DNA of 64,000 nucleotides from NCBI GenBank assembly GCA_035547695.1, contig DASZUK010000024.1:50186-114185 (forward strand). Direction: 5' to 3'. Shown one piece after another: positions 17,098 through 25,490 of this stretch. The notes under the pieces were generated by a model. That model worked only from the letters and a program-made list of their open reading frames with translations, ran no database searches and had not been told where the DNA came from. How positions within the stretch are numbered: position 1 is the first letter of the stretch; every line of letters starts with the position of its first letter. The stretch is from DASZUK01 sp035547695. GTDB lineage: Bacteria; Actinomycetota; Acidimicrobiia; Acidimicrobiales; RAAP-2. Both the position numbers and the translations under genes were made by a program.

Positions 17098-17660
17098 ATG
17101 CGGTATCTGGCGCTGCTGCGGGCGGTCAACGCCGGTCCCGGCACCCGTGTCTCGATGCCGGCACTCTGCGCGGGATTCGCCGCCGCCGGCCTTCCCGTGC
17201 TGGCAACGTACCGGCAAAGCGGAAATGTGATCCTCGACCTGCCCCGCATCGACACCGCCCACATCGCCGAACGCGTCGAGGACGCGGTAAGTGACCTGCT
17301 CCATCACCCACCGCCGCGGTCGTGCTCACCTGTCAGTCTCTGGCCCGCATCGTGGCCGCCGCCCCCGCCGCCTGGGCCAGCGACCGCGGCTACGAGCATC
17401 GCGTCATCCTGCCCACCCGCCACGTAACCATTCACGACCTGTTGGCCGGCGCCGCGGTGCGCCACGAGGATATCGAGACGATCGTCCCCGGCCGCGGCGT
17501 GGTCTACTGGTCGATTCGCCACGACGCGGTTGGCCGCAGCGGGCTGACCGCATTGGCCCGGCAGCCCATCTATGAGCACCTGACCGTGCGCAGCCACGAT
17601 CTGCTCGTCGGCCTTCGCGACCTCGCCGATCAGGCCGAACCACAGCCGGTGCCGCGGTAG
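17098..17660 (+). pseudogene. DUF1697-family protein, frameshifted
   Basis: Begins at an ATG with an excellent ribosome site (AGGAGG, seven bases upstream) and the family's opening 'MRYLALLRAVNAGPGTRVSM', with 'YRQSGNVILDL' further on. Near 17310 the frame changes and the second half continues ('VLTCQSLARIVAAAPAAW', 'GRGVVYWSIRHDAVGRSGL'). One base at the CCACCGCC stretch restores the gene. Function of the family is not established. The upstream HicA-like frame is in phase with this start. Confidence 0.65.
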
Positions 17661-17966
17661 GTGTCACCGACGTCCTCGTCCGCCCCGAAGTGATGCAGGA
17701 GCGCTGCCGCAGCAAGTCCTAAACCACGACCGACATCGTCGCGATGACGGCCACCGCACCGACGTCTCCTCGTAGGGCCGGTTCATCGCTTCCCAGACCT
17801 CGCCTCGGGTACACCACGTCGTGCCGAAGCGGCCCTTTCGACGTTGGCTGCGCCGTCCGCATCGGGCGTACTCAGCCGGTCTCGGCCTGACGGCACGTGT
17901 GGCGAACCTCCTGACCAACGGGATGCGCGCTCGGCCCCCGGAAGGGAGCCGCTATAGCGTGTTGGC
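17661..17966. other. 306-base gap without a supported gene
   Basis: No frame here shows a recognisable domain or a ribosome site. It lies between two decayed or accessory genes and probably holds degraded coding sequence plus the promoter of the two-domain VOC gene at 17967. Confidence 0.4.
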
Positions 17967-18806
17967 ATGAGCACGCGTGAGGACTACCCAGCCGGGGTCC
18001 CGTGTTGGGTCGACACCAACCAGCCCGACCCCCCGGCTGCCGCCCGGTTCTATTCCGGTCTCTTCGGCTGGCAGGTCGAGGACGTGATGCCCCCTGACGC
18101 CGGGGCCCACTACTACATGGCTCGCACCGACGGCCGGGACGCGGCCGCGATCTCTTCGCAGCCGCCCGGTGCCCCGCCGGAGGCCACGTGGAACTCCTAC
18201 ATCCGCGTCGAGTCTGCCGACGACGCCGCGGTCAAAGTGCGCGGCGCGGGCGGGCAGGTGCTCTCCGAGCCGTTCGACGTGTTCGACGCAGGCCGGATGG
18301 GGGTGTTCGCCGACCCCGAGGGCGCGGTCTTCTGCGTGTGGCAGCCCGGCTCGCATCGCGGGTCGGCTGCGGTTAACGAGCACGGCGCGGTGAACTTCAA
18401 CAACCTGCACACCGATGACGTCGCGGCGGCGGAGGCCTTCTACGGCTCGGTCTTCGGGTGGACGACGATCGATGTCGGCTCGCCGATGTGGGCCCTGCCG
18501 GGTTACGGCGATCACCTCGAGCAGCTAACGCCGGGCCTGCGCGACGGGATGCGCCAGATGGGTGCACCCGAAGGCTTCGAGGATGTCGTGGCGACGATCC
18601 TGCCCCGGGAAGGTGGTCCAGCCCGCTGGAGCGTGACCTTCGCTGTCGACGACGCGGACGTGATAGCCGAGCGAGCGCGCGAACTAGGAGGTTCGGTCCT
18701 CACAGAGCCCCAGGATGCGCCGTGGGTGCGGTTCGTCGTCCTCGCCGACCCGGCCGGCGCATCCTTCATGGCCAGCCAGTTCGTGGCGGAGAACCGCCCG
18801 TCGTAG
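17967..18806 (+). CDS. Two-domain VOC family protein
   Basis: A 279-residue protein with two tandem glyoxalase-like domains: residues about 8-125 ('GVPCWVDTNQPDPPAAARFY', closing 'DPEGAVFCVWQPG') and about 138-275 ('VNFNNLHTDDVAAAEAFYGS', closing 'DPAGASFMASQF'). This layout is common in actinobacterial hydroxylase-like VOC proteins of the CFP30B type. Metal ligands are not obvious in either domain, so it may bind rather than turn over its ligand. It stands alone, with pseudogenes on both sides. Confidence 0.88.
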   Translation: MSTREDYPAGVPCWVDTNQPDPPAAARFYSGLFGWQVEDVMPPDAGAHYYMARTDGRDAAAISSQPPGAPPEATWNSYIRVESADDAAVKVRGAGGQVLSEPFDVFDAGRMGVFADPEGAVFCVWQPGSHRGSAAVNEHGAVNFNNLHTDDVAAAEAFYGSVFGWTTIDVGSPMWALPGYGDHLEQLTPGLRDGMRQMGAPEGFEDVVATILPREGGPARWSVTFAVDDADVIAERARELGGSVLTEPQDAPWVRFVVLADPAGASFMASQFVAENRPS

Positions 18807-18860
18807 GTCGGCCCGGCGCCTTACTGTCGTCTACTGCTGCGAGCGTTTGGCGAGCCGGAT

Positions 18861-19123
18861 CGTGAACCGGGCGCAGTTTGTCGAGTTCGTTCGACGCCGA
18901 GGGCTGGGGTCGTCGCCACCCGCGGTCCGAATGGTGCCCCTCAAGCGGCACTGGTTGGCATCGCCGTCACTGATCGGGGCGAGCTGCTGTTCGACACTGC
19001 CGTCGACTCGCGCAAGTGCGCCAACCTCCGGGCTCCCCCCGGGTCGCGGTCGTGATCGGCTGGGAGGATGGGGTCACGCTCCAGCGCGAAGGGACGGCCG
19101 ATGTCCTGACCGGCATCGACCGC
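18861..19123 (+). pseudogene. PPOX-class pyridoxamine-phosphate-oxidase-like remnant
   Basis: Three frame pieces join into one recognisable protein: 'NRAQFVEFVRRRGLG', then 'VVATRGPNGAPQAALVGIAV' through 'FDTAVDSRKCANLR', then 'VAVVIGWEDGVTLQREGTAD'. The breaks lie at a GGGG run near 18907 and a CCCCCC run near 19036; one base at each restores the frame. The family binds FMN or F420. The C-terminal half is missing and is replaced by unrelated sequence from about 19124. Confidence 0.6.
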
Positions 19124-19351
19124 TTAGCGAGTCACGGGATCGAACGGCTCGAACAATTCTACACCCGCTCTGACGATCATGACCGCCTCACCTTTGTCTA
19201 CGAAGCACCAGCATTTGGCTTCCAATGCCGACTCGTCTACGACGCGGCTGGTCCCCTGCTCGACTATCCAGGGATCGCGGTCCGCGAAGACCGATCCTGG
19301 CCAGATGGGTTCGCATGGCGAGACCATGGTCGTTGGAACGCTTGCCGCTGA
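19124..19351 (+). pseudogene. Fragment resembling the end of a putative glycolipid-binding protein
   Basis: About 70 residues ('GIERLEQFYTRSDDHDRL' then 'CRLVYDAAGPLLDYPGI') resemble the C-terminal strands of the putative glycolipid-binding family (PF06475), which ends in a similar LEQ-Y...DYPG pattern. The frame is continuous with the last PPOX piece, so two truncated genes are joined. Assignment is from memory of the family. Confidence 0.35.
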
Positions 19352-19379
19352 AGAGAAAGGCGAGCTGCTCGGCGATCGA

Positions 19380-19778
19380 CTAGTCGGCTGGAATGGAGTG
19401 GTGCTCGTGCGCGACGAGCCAACGGCCGTCGCGGCGGATGAGACCGACGGTGAGGCGAACGTCCAAGTCTTCGCGTTGCCCGTCCCGATAGCCGGCACAC
19501 CGCATGGTGGCGTAGACAAACGCCACGTCCTCGCCGGCAACAACCTCGAGCTCCCCGATGTCGAAGACGCCGAGGTCGCCAGCCCATGCAAAGAACGTGT
19601 CCCAGGTGGACCGATACTCCTCCAGCCCCACGGAGCGGAAGGGGGGCGGGACATCGAACATCACAAAATTGTCGGTGTGGTCCGCGACGATCGAATCGAT
19701 GTCGCGTGCTCGAACCGCAGCCGCCCAGCGTTCGAGGAGCTCGCGGATCGCCAACTCGTGATCGCTCGTCACGGCCAT
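19380..19778 (-). CDS. SnoaL-like / NTF2-fold protein
   Basis: A 132-residue protein of the ketosteroid-isomerase-like superfamily: N-terminal helices 'AIRELLERWAAAVRARDID', then 'IVADHTDNFVMFDVPPP' and the final strands 'LTVGLIRRDGRWLVAHEHHS'. Such DUF4440/SnoaL proteins bind or convert small hydrophobic ligands; the substrate here is unknown. The ATG at 19778 is chosen because the longer frame shows no domain sequence. No partner gene is adjacent. Confidence 0.82.
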   Translation of the reverse strand: MAVTSDHELAIRELLERWAAAVRARDIDSIVADHTDNFVMFDVPPPFRSVGLEEYRSTWDTFFAWAGDLGVFDIGELEVVAGEDVAFVYATMRCAGYRDGQREDLDVRLTVGLIRRDGRWLVAHEHHSIPAD

Positions 19779-19835
19779 GATCCTAAGCACCGAATCGCGC
19801 TGGGCGGCTCGGAATGTCTCTCCAAATGAACCCGG

Positions 19836-19973
19836 GAGGTGGGGTCCGATTGGGGCGGTGGTGTTCGTAGTTGTTGGGCGGGCCCTTCCGATGAACACTC
19901 CCTTCTTGAAGGTGGACCCGGTCTTGAAGGTGGACCCGGCACGGACCAGGGCGACCAGGTGGGGTCCATTGAG
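19836..19973. repeat. Tandem and dispersed short repeats
   Basis: An 18-base unit (CTTGAAGGTGGACCCGGT/C) is tandemly doubled at 19905-19940. AGGTGGGGTCC with similar flanks occurs near 19837 and again near 19957. They fill most of the 286-base gap between the SnoaL and DHFR-like genes. The pattern resembles leftover ends of an inserted element, but no transposase is present. Confidence 0.5.
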
Positions 19974-20064
19974 CGCTCGTTAGCGGCCCTCACCGGCCTC
20001 GAGCACCTTCAAGCAGGGCAACACCTGTACAGGATGGATTCTGCTCAGCGATGAAAGGCCGTGG

Positions 20065-20694
20065 TCATGGACGGCCGGCGCCACTACCGACGTCGACCCT
20101 GCGGTAACGGATGTGCGTGGCCAGCGGTGAATGGAGCACCTCGACGGGCTCGAAACCGAAGGAGTCGACGCCCTCGAACATCCGCTCGCCGGCGCCGAGC
20201 AGGGTGGGGGCGATGTCCAGAGTGAGCTCGTCGATCACGCCGGCGATCAACGCCTGCCGGACGGTGGAGGCGCCCCCGGCGATGTCCACCCCCTCGCCGC
20301 CGGCGATCTCGGACGCCTGCGCGTAGGCGGCGTCGAACCCTTCGGTGACGAAGTGGAACGTCGTCCCACCGCCCATCGCGATCGGCTCATGGGCGTGATG
20401 GGTGAGCACGAACACCGGCGCGTGGTAGGGCGGTTCGGGCCCCCACCAGCCGCGCCAGTCCTCGTCCCACTCGCCGCGGATCGGCCCGAACATGTTCCGG
20501 CCCATGATGTAGGCCCCGCGGGAGCGCATGAGCCATCCTTTGGCGATTTCGTCCGCCTCGTTCGCCCGTGGATCCCCCATGTGCCAACCGTGGACCTGGC
20601 CGCCACACTTCCCGAGCGGGTTCTCGCGGCTCTGGTCCGGCCCGGCGACGAAGCCATCGACCGAGATCGACATGTGACAGGTGGTGTCGGTCAT
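20065..20694 (-). CDS. Dihydrofolate-reductase-family (RibD C-terminal-like) protein
   Basis: A 209-residue protein of the DHFR-like/RibD C-terminal domain family: 'MSISVDGFVAGPDQS', 'GAYIMGRNMFGPIRGEW', 'VFVLTHHAHEP', and the NADPH-binding 'GVDIAGGASTVRQALIAG' followed by 'VIDELTLDIAPTLLGAGERM'. This standalone family reduces unknown substrates and is not the folate enzyme. The ATG at 20694 directly precedes the conserved start; the longer frame is non-homologous. Divergent from a PIN remnant. Confidence 0.87.
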   Translation of the reverse strand: MTDTTCHMSISVDGFVAGPDQSRENPLGKCGGQVHGWHMGDPRANEADEIAKGWLMRSRGAYIMGRNMFGPIRGEWDEDWRGWWGPEPPYHAPVFVLTHHAHEPIAMGGGTTFHFVTEGFDAAYAQASEIAGGEGVDIAGGASTVRQALIAGVIDELTLDIAPTLLGAGERMFEGVDSFGFEPVEVLHSPLATHIRYRRVDVGSGAGRP

Positions 20695-20894
20695 GGCGCT
20701 CCCAAAAGGATGCGAATTGCGTGCGGCCGAGAGCACGCTAACAGGTGATGGCCGCACGCCGGTGCTGTACCGGCTCTCGGTCATGCCTGTCCCATAGAAG
20801 TCTTGACCAACGACCTCGGCGCTTTGGTGGCCCACGCTTCGCACACCCATGCCTCGACCCGTTCGGGTGTCACGCCCGCGAGTTGGACCTCCAG

Positions 20895-21030
20895 GCCGAG
20901 GCCCGATCTCTCACCGAGCTCCTCGGAGAGGAGTACCGGATCGAGCAGCTCGTCGCCGGCGACCTTCGACGGATGGCCGAGCTGGTCCGCCGGTACGCCG
21001 ACATGCCTCCTGGCGCAGTGGATGCTTCCG
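20895..21030 (+). pseudogene. PIN-domain (VapC-like) toxin fragment
   Basis: About 45 residues in one frame ('SLTELLGEEYRIEQLVAGD' then 'RRMAELVRRYADMPPGAVDA') match the C-terminal part of a VapC-type PIN ribonuclease. The conserved Asp near the end of 'GAVDAS' is retained. The N-terminal catalytic Asp and the antitoxin are missing, and the frame ends in unrelated sequence. The remainder of the gap 20695-21113 holds nothing else I can support. Confidence 0.5.
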
Positions 21031-21113
21031 CCTGCTGTCTCCCGGTCCCGACTGATCCCGCAGCGCGGACCGGCACCACGCGTCGCCGGTCGTCAGGACG
21101 TCGATCCGGGCGG

Positions 21114-22424
21114 TCACCGGAGCCGGACCGGCAGCCGCTTGAGGCCGTTGGTGAAGTTGGACCGGATCCGGACCGCGTCGCCGTCCGGCTCCATCGTCCG
21201 GAGGTGCGGGAGCAGCTCCTGGAGCAGCACCCGCAGCTCCATCCGGGCCAGGTGCTCGCCCAGGCACCGGTGGGGGCCACCGCGGCCGAAGGTGGTGTGC
21301 GGGTTGGGCCACCGCCGCAGGTCCAGCCGGTAGGGGTGGTCGAACACCGCCTCGTCCCGGTTGGCCGACGTGTACCAGACCACCACCTTGTCGCCGGCCT
21401 CGATCACCCGCCCGCCCAGCTCGGCCCGGCGGGTGGCCGTCCGCCGGAAGTGGTGCAGGGGGGTGGTCCACCGCAGGAGCTCCTCGACCGCCGTCCGCCA
21501 CCCCGGTTCGTCGGCGCCTTCCAGCACGGCCAGTTGGCCGCGACGGGCGAGGAGCGCCTCGGCGCTGAGGGCGATGGCCTGCCGGGTCGTCTCGTTCCCG
21601 GCCACCACCAGCAGCAGGAACATGCTGTCGACCTCGCGCCGGTCCAGCCGCTCTCCCTCGACGGTGCCGTGGACCAGTGCCGACATCAGGTCGTCACCGG
21701 GATCGTCCCGCCGGGCGTCGGCCAGGTGGCGGCTGTACTCGAACATCTCGGCGGCGGCCGGGCTCCGGAACGGCAGCAGCCGGTAGGCGTCCGTCCCGGG
21801 ACCGTCGAGGAGCGCGGCGGTGAGGTCGGGATCGGTGTTGGCGATCATCTGGTCCCCGAGCCGGACCAGCAACCGCTCGTCCGTGGCCGGTACGCCGAGC
21901 AGCCGGCACAGCACCTTGATCGGCACCGCCACCGCCACGTCGTCCACCAGGTCCAGCCGATCCCTGCGGACGGCCCCGGTGACGACGTCACCGGTGATGG
22001 CGCGGACCAGCCCTTCGTAGTCCCGGACCGCCCCGGGCAGGAACGGCGGTGCGACCAGCCGACGGAGGTCCTTGTGCAGGGGCGGATCGGTGTCGATCAT
22101 CGACCGCCGGGCCGCCAGTGCGTCGTAGTCCAGGTCCTCGAGGGCGGTGGCGCCGGCCTGCGAGGAGAACGTCTCCCAGTCCCGGGACACCGTGACCACG
22201 TCGGCGTGCCGGGTCACCGCCCAGAACCCCCGGCCGGCGGCCTCCGGTTGCCAGTGCACCGGGTCCTCCCGGCGGAGCAGGTCGAACCAGTGGTACGGCA
22301 CCGCAGCGACGAAGGCGTCGTTGTCGGCCAGGTCGACGCCGGCCAACGCCGCCGGGCCGGCCAACGCCGCCGGGCCAGTCAACGCCGCCGGGCCGGCCAA
22401 CGCCTCCGGGGGTGCGGCGGTCAT
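21114..22424 (-). CDS. Cytochrome P450
   Basis: A 436-residue soluble P450: I-helix oxygen motif 'VVAGNETTRQA', ExxR in 'VEELLRWTTPLHHFRRTATR', and heme loop 'FGRGGPHRCLGEHLA' with the ligand Cys387. The end ('NFTNGLKRLPVRLR') recalls the CYP125/142/124 group that oxidises sterols and branched lipids, but substrate class is only a guess. The N-terminus carries four copies of an 18-bp repeat. The ATG overlaps the stop of the glutamine-synthetase-like gene (ATGA), so it is the last gene of the lipase-permease-GS-P450 operon. No ferredoxin is adjacent. Confidence 0.95.
   Translation of the reverse strand: MTAAPPEALAGPAALTGPAALAGPAALAGVDLADNDAFVAAVPYHWFDLLRREDPVHWQPEAAGRGFWAVTRHADVVTVSRDWETFSSQAGATALEDLDYDALAARRSMIDTDPPLHKDLRRLVAPPFLPGAVRDYEGLVRAITGDVVTGAVRRDRLDLVDDVAVAVPIKVLCRLLGVPATDERLLVRLGDQMIANTDPDLTAALLDGPGTDAYRLLPFRSPAAAEMFEYSRHLADARRDDPGDDLMSALVHGTVEGERLDRREVDSMFLLLVVAGNETTRQAIALSAEALLARRGQLAVLEGADEPGWRTAVEELLRWTTPLHHFRRTATRRAELGGRVIEAGDKVVVWYTSANRDEAVFDHPYRLDLRRWPNPHTTFGRGGPHRCLGEHLARMELRVLLQELLPHLRTMEPDGDAVRIRSNFTNGLKRLPVRLR
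22341..22412. repeat. 18-bp coding minisatellite, P450 N-terminus
   Basis: Four copies of GGCCAACGCCGCCGGGCC (third begins AGTC, fourth diverges) encode the repeated AGPAAL segment before the P450 fold. Length is a multiple of three, so the frame is kept. Confidence 0.85.
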
Positions 22425-23881
22425 GCCAGCTCGAGGTAGCGGTGCCGCTCCCAGTCCGTCACCGTCCCCAGGAACGCCTCCCATTCGCGCTGCACCAGCA
22501 GCGTGTAGTCGAACACCGCGTCCTCCCCGAGCAGGCCGACGATCTCCTTGTCGGCCCGGGCCAGTTCCACCGCCTCCGCCGGGGTGCGGGGCAGGGGCGC
22601 GCCGCTGCCGTACAGGTTGCCCGATCCCCGGACCGCCCCGCTGTCGTGGACTGCCCCGCTGTCGCGGACTGCCCCGCTGTCGCGGACTGCCCTGCTGTCG
22701 CGGACTGCCCTGCTGTCGCGGTCGGCCCTGCTGTCGGCCCGGTCCAGCCCGCAGGCGACGGCGGCCAGGAGGGCGGCGACCGCCCAGTACGGGTTGGCGT
22801 CGGCGCCCGGCGTGCGGAGCTCTATGCGGGTCCCGTCTCCCTCGACGAGGGACCGGACGGCCGCGGTGCGGTTGTCGCCGCCCCACGACGCCGTCGTCGG
22901 CGCGTAGGAGCCGGCCTCGAACCGCTTGTAGGAGTTCACCGTCGGGGCCCCGAACACGGCGATGGCCGGGAGGTGGTCGACCAGGCCGGTGGCGGCCGCC
23001 CGATGGACGGCGTTCTCGGCGCCGCCCCGGGTGGCGAAGGCCGGCCGGCCGTCCCGTCGCAGCGACAGGTGGAGGTGCATGGAGCTCCCCGAGAGGGTCG
23101 GGAACGGCTTGGCCATGAAGGTCACCCCCACCCCCGCCCGGCGGGCCAGGGCACGGACGCCGTACTTCAGCCGGAACCCGTCGTCGGCGGCGGTGAGGGG
23201 GTCGGCGTGGTGCAGGTTGATCTCGACTTGCCCGGGGCCGTACTCCCCGGTCACCCCTTCCACCGGGACGTAGCCGTCGAGGCCGCGGGTGATGGCGGTG
23301 AGCGCCGGGTCGAGCTCGTTGGCCTTCTCCAGCGAGTAGCAGTGCGTCGAGCCACCGAGGGGGTCTCCAACGGCGTCGAGGAGGAAGCATTCGATCTCCA
23401 CCCCCACCCGGGCCTCGTAACCGAGGGCGGCCAGGTGGGAGACGACGCCGGCCAGGACGGTTCGGGGGGCGGTGTGGACCGGTCGGCCGTCGTGGGTCTG
23501 CACGTCGCCGATGAACTGTCCCGCGCCTGGTCGCCAGGGCAGCTCCCGGAACGTCCTGGGGTCCGGTACGGCGTAGACGTCGGGGAACCCGGTCCGCCAG
23601 TCCGTCAGCCGGCCGCCGCCGTGCACCTCCGCGGTGGCGTCCCAGATGAGGGTGGCGTCGCAGAACCCGAACCGCTCGCCGGCGGCACGGGCCGCGAACC
23701 CCGCCGCCGGCAGGCGCTTGCCCAGGGTGTGCCCGAAGTGGTCCGCCCATGCCACCTCCACCTCGTCCACCGCGGCGTCGGCGATCGCCGCCTCCACCTC
23801 CTCCCGGGAGGGGGGACCCGGGAGGAGGTGGGCGGCGTGGGGGAGGGAAGATGCGATGGGGAGGGAAGGGGAGGTGGCCAT
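22421..23881 (-). CDS. Glutamine-synthetase-like gamma-glutamylation enzyme (PuuA/GlnA3 type)
   Basis: A 486-residue GS-fold ligase. ATP/metal motifs are 'VGVEIECFLLD', 'GEYGPGQVEINLHHADPL', 'TFMAKPF' and 'GSSMHLHLSL'; 'SYKRFEAGSYAPTTASWGGD' follows. The overall pattern fits enzymes that couple glutamate to amines (polyamines, ethanolamine) more than housekeeping GlnA. An 18-bp minisatellite inserts an Arg-Asp-Ser-Ala-Val-rich loop in the C-terminal domain. It follows an APC permease by ten bases without a Shine-Dalgarno site, so it is translationally coupled; together they suggest uptake and gamma-glutamylation of an amine. Confidence 0.85.
   Translation of the reverse strand: MATSPSLPIASSLPHAAHLLPGPPSREEVEAAIADAAVDEVEVAWADHFGHTLGKRLPAAGFAARAAGERFGFCDATLIWDATAEVHGGGRLTDWRTGFPDVYAVPDPRTFRELPWRPGAGQFIGDVQTHDGRPVHTAPRTVLAGVVSHLAALGYEARVGVEIECFLLDAVGDPLGGSTHCYSLEKANELDPALTAITRGLDGYVPVEGVTGEYGPGQVEINLHHADPLTAADDGFRLKYGVRALARRAGVGVTFMAKPFPTLSGSSMHLHLSLRRDGRPAFATRGGAENAVHRAAATGLVDHLPAIAVFGAPTVNSYKRFEAGSYAPTTASWGGDNRTAAVRSLVEGDGTRIELRTPGADANPYWAVAALLAAVACGLDRADSRADRDSRAVRDSRAVRDSGAVRDSGAVHDSGAVRGSGNLYGSGAPLPRTPAEAVELARADKEIVGLLGEDAVFDYTLLVQREWEAFLGTVTDWERHRYLELA
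22629..22736. repeat. 18-bp coding minisatellite in the GS-like gene
   Basis: About six copies of CGGACTGCCCCGCTGTCG with CC/CT and GT variants give an in-frame RDSGAV/RDSRAV array, inside the region between the two conserved GS C-terminal segments, probably a surface loop. Confidence 0.85.
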
Positions 23882-23891
23882 CGGCGGGCGC

Positions 23892-25460
23892 TCAGGCCGG
23901 CGGGGCCTCGGCGCCCAGCGCGGTGACGGTGCGCTCGGCGCCGGGGGCCTCGATGGTGAGCTCCGCGGCGATCCGGCTCTCGAGGTCGGCCTCGGCCTGC
24001 TCCTGGAACGTCCCCAACTTGGCCGCCCGGGCGGGGTCCCGCACCTTCAGGACCAGGTACCACGCCAGGCCGATCACCACCCAGGCCACGAACACGTAGG
24101 GGAAGTAGTCGTAGGGGGCCGCCGGCACCGGGACCAGGTTCTTGTAGATCACGTACCCGATCGCCGCGGTGGCCAGGACGCTCACGACCACCGGCAGCGG
24201 GGTGAGGACCTTGCGGCGGGCCAGGAAGATCGGCGCCGAGATGGCCACCAGGACGTAGGCGAGGAGGTAGCCGTAGGAGGCCACGGTCCCGATGTAGCCG
24301 AAGATGTCCAGCGGCGTGATCCCTTCGGCCACCAGGATGACCGGGGCGGCGACGGCCACCGGGCCGAGCACCAGGAGGGCCACGTGGGGGGTCTTGTAGG
24401 TGGAGTGCGAACGGGCGAAGTCCTTCGGGAGGATCTCCTCCCGCCCCAGGCTGTACAGGCCCCGGGCGGCGGCGTTGAGGGAGGCGGCGACCACGCCGAA
24501 GGCCGAGACGGCCACGGCCAGGTCGAGGTAGTAGGCCAACCACCCGATGCCCGCCGTCGACGCCAGGCCGTTCAGCGGTGCGCTCTCCGCCGCCAGGGCC
24601 GCCGGGGTCGGGAAGCCGAGGACCTGGGCGTAGGCGGAGACGATGTACAGGATTCCGGCGGCCAGGGCGGTGAACAGGATGGCCCGGGGGATGGCCCGAT
24701 GGGGGTTCTTGGCCTCGATCCCGAGGGAGGCCGAGCTCTCGAACCCGACGAAGGCGCCGACGGCGAGCACGGTGCCGAGGGCGATCCCGGTGGCGCTCGA
24801 CCCCGTCGCCTTGAGCTGGCCGGTGTCGAAGTGGGCGCCGTAGTGGACGAACAGGGCCACCACGAGGACCCCGATGGCCACCAGGGAGACGATCTCCAGG
24901 ACCACCGCGACATGCGTCGAGATCCGGATCCCCCGGATCGTGAGCGCCTCGGCCAGGACCAGGAACGCCACGATCAACGGGATCTGCCAGGCCCGGCTCT
25001 CGCCGTTCACCCCCAGCTTGGTGATGAACGCCCCGAGGTACAGCGCGGCGCCGGCCAGGCAGGCGGCGGCGATGCCCAGGTACCCGAAGATGAGGCCCCA
25101 GCCGCCGGCGAAGGCCGTCCCACGGCCCAGCCCCGAGGCGGTGTAGGTGTAGAGCGATCCGGCCGCCGCGGTCCGGCGGGCGAACACGGCGATGCTGTAG
25201 CCGACGAGGACCACCACGAAGGTGGCCAGGACGTACGACCAGATCACCCCCCGGCCGGCCGAGAGGAACACGATGGCCACCGTCCCGGCGATGGCGATGC
25301 TGGGCCCGGTGGCCGCCAGCGACTGGCCGAACACCTCGAACCCGGTCGCCGACCGCCGGGCCAGGTCGTCTTGCCCCGCCGTGGTCGACGCCGTCGGGGA
25401 GCTGTCGGGGGAGCTGCCGGTAGCCGACGACGGCTCCGTGATCTCCGGGGTCAGGGTCAT
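23892..25460 (-). CDS. APC-superfamily amino acid/amine permease
   Basis: A 522-residue membrane protein with about 12 helices and a hydrophilic N-terminus (residues 1-40, Ser/Thr-rich). The first helix has the APC substrate motif 'SLAATGPSIAIAGTVAIVF', and 'GAFVGFESSASLGIEAKNPH' is the conserved loop before helix 7. It precedes the GS-like gene and follows a lipase gene on the same strand. In that setting it likely imports an amine or amino acid that the GS-like enzyme then glutamylates. Confidence 0.9.
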   Translation of the reverse strand: MTLTPEITEPSSATGSSPDSSPTASTTAGQDDLARRSATGFEVFGQSLAATGPSIAIAGTVAIVFLSAGRGVIWSYVLATFVVVLVGYSIAVFARRTAAAGSLYTYTASGLGRGTAFAGGWGLIFGYLGIAAACLAGAALYLGAFITKLGVNGESRAWQIPLIVAFLVLAEALTIRGIRISTHVAVVLEIVSLVAIGVLVVALFVHYGAHFDTGQLKATGSSATGIALGTVLAVGAFVGFESSASLGIEAKNPHRAIPRAILFTALAAGILYIVSAYAQVLGFPTPAALAAESAPLNGLASTAGIGWLAYYLDLAVAVSAFGVVAASLNAAARGLYSLGREEILPKDFARSHSTYKTPHVALLVLGPVAVAAPVILVAEGITPLDIFGYIGTVASYGYLLAYVLVAISAPIFLARRKVLTPLPVVVSVLATAAIGYVIYKNLVPVPAAPYDYFPYVFVAWVVIGLAWYLVLKVRDPARAAKLGTFQEQAEADLESRIAAELTIEAPGAERTVTALGAEAPPA

Positions 25461-25490
25461 GCGCTTCTCGCTCCAGTCTCGTCTGTCGGG

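Noticed and set aside
20745..22439. Long plus-strand frame opposite the P450 gene
   Set aside because: It is antisense to a gene with all P450 motifs and has no domain; GC-rich codon bias opens such frames. Only its first part overlaps a PIN-domain fragment.
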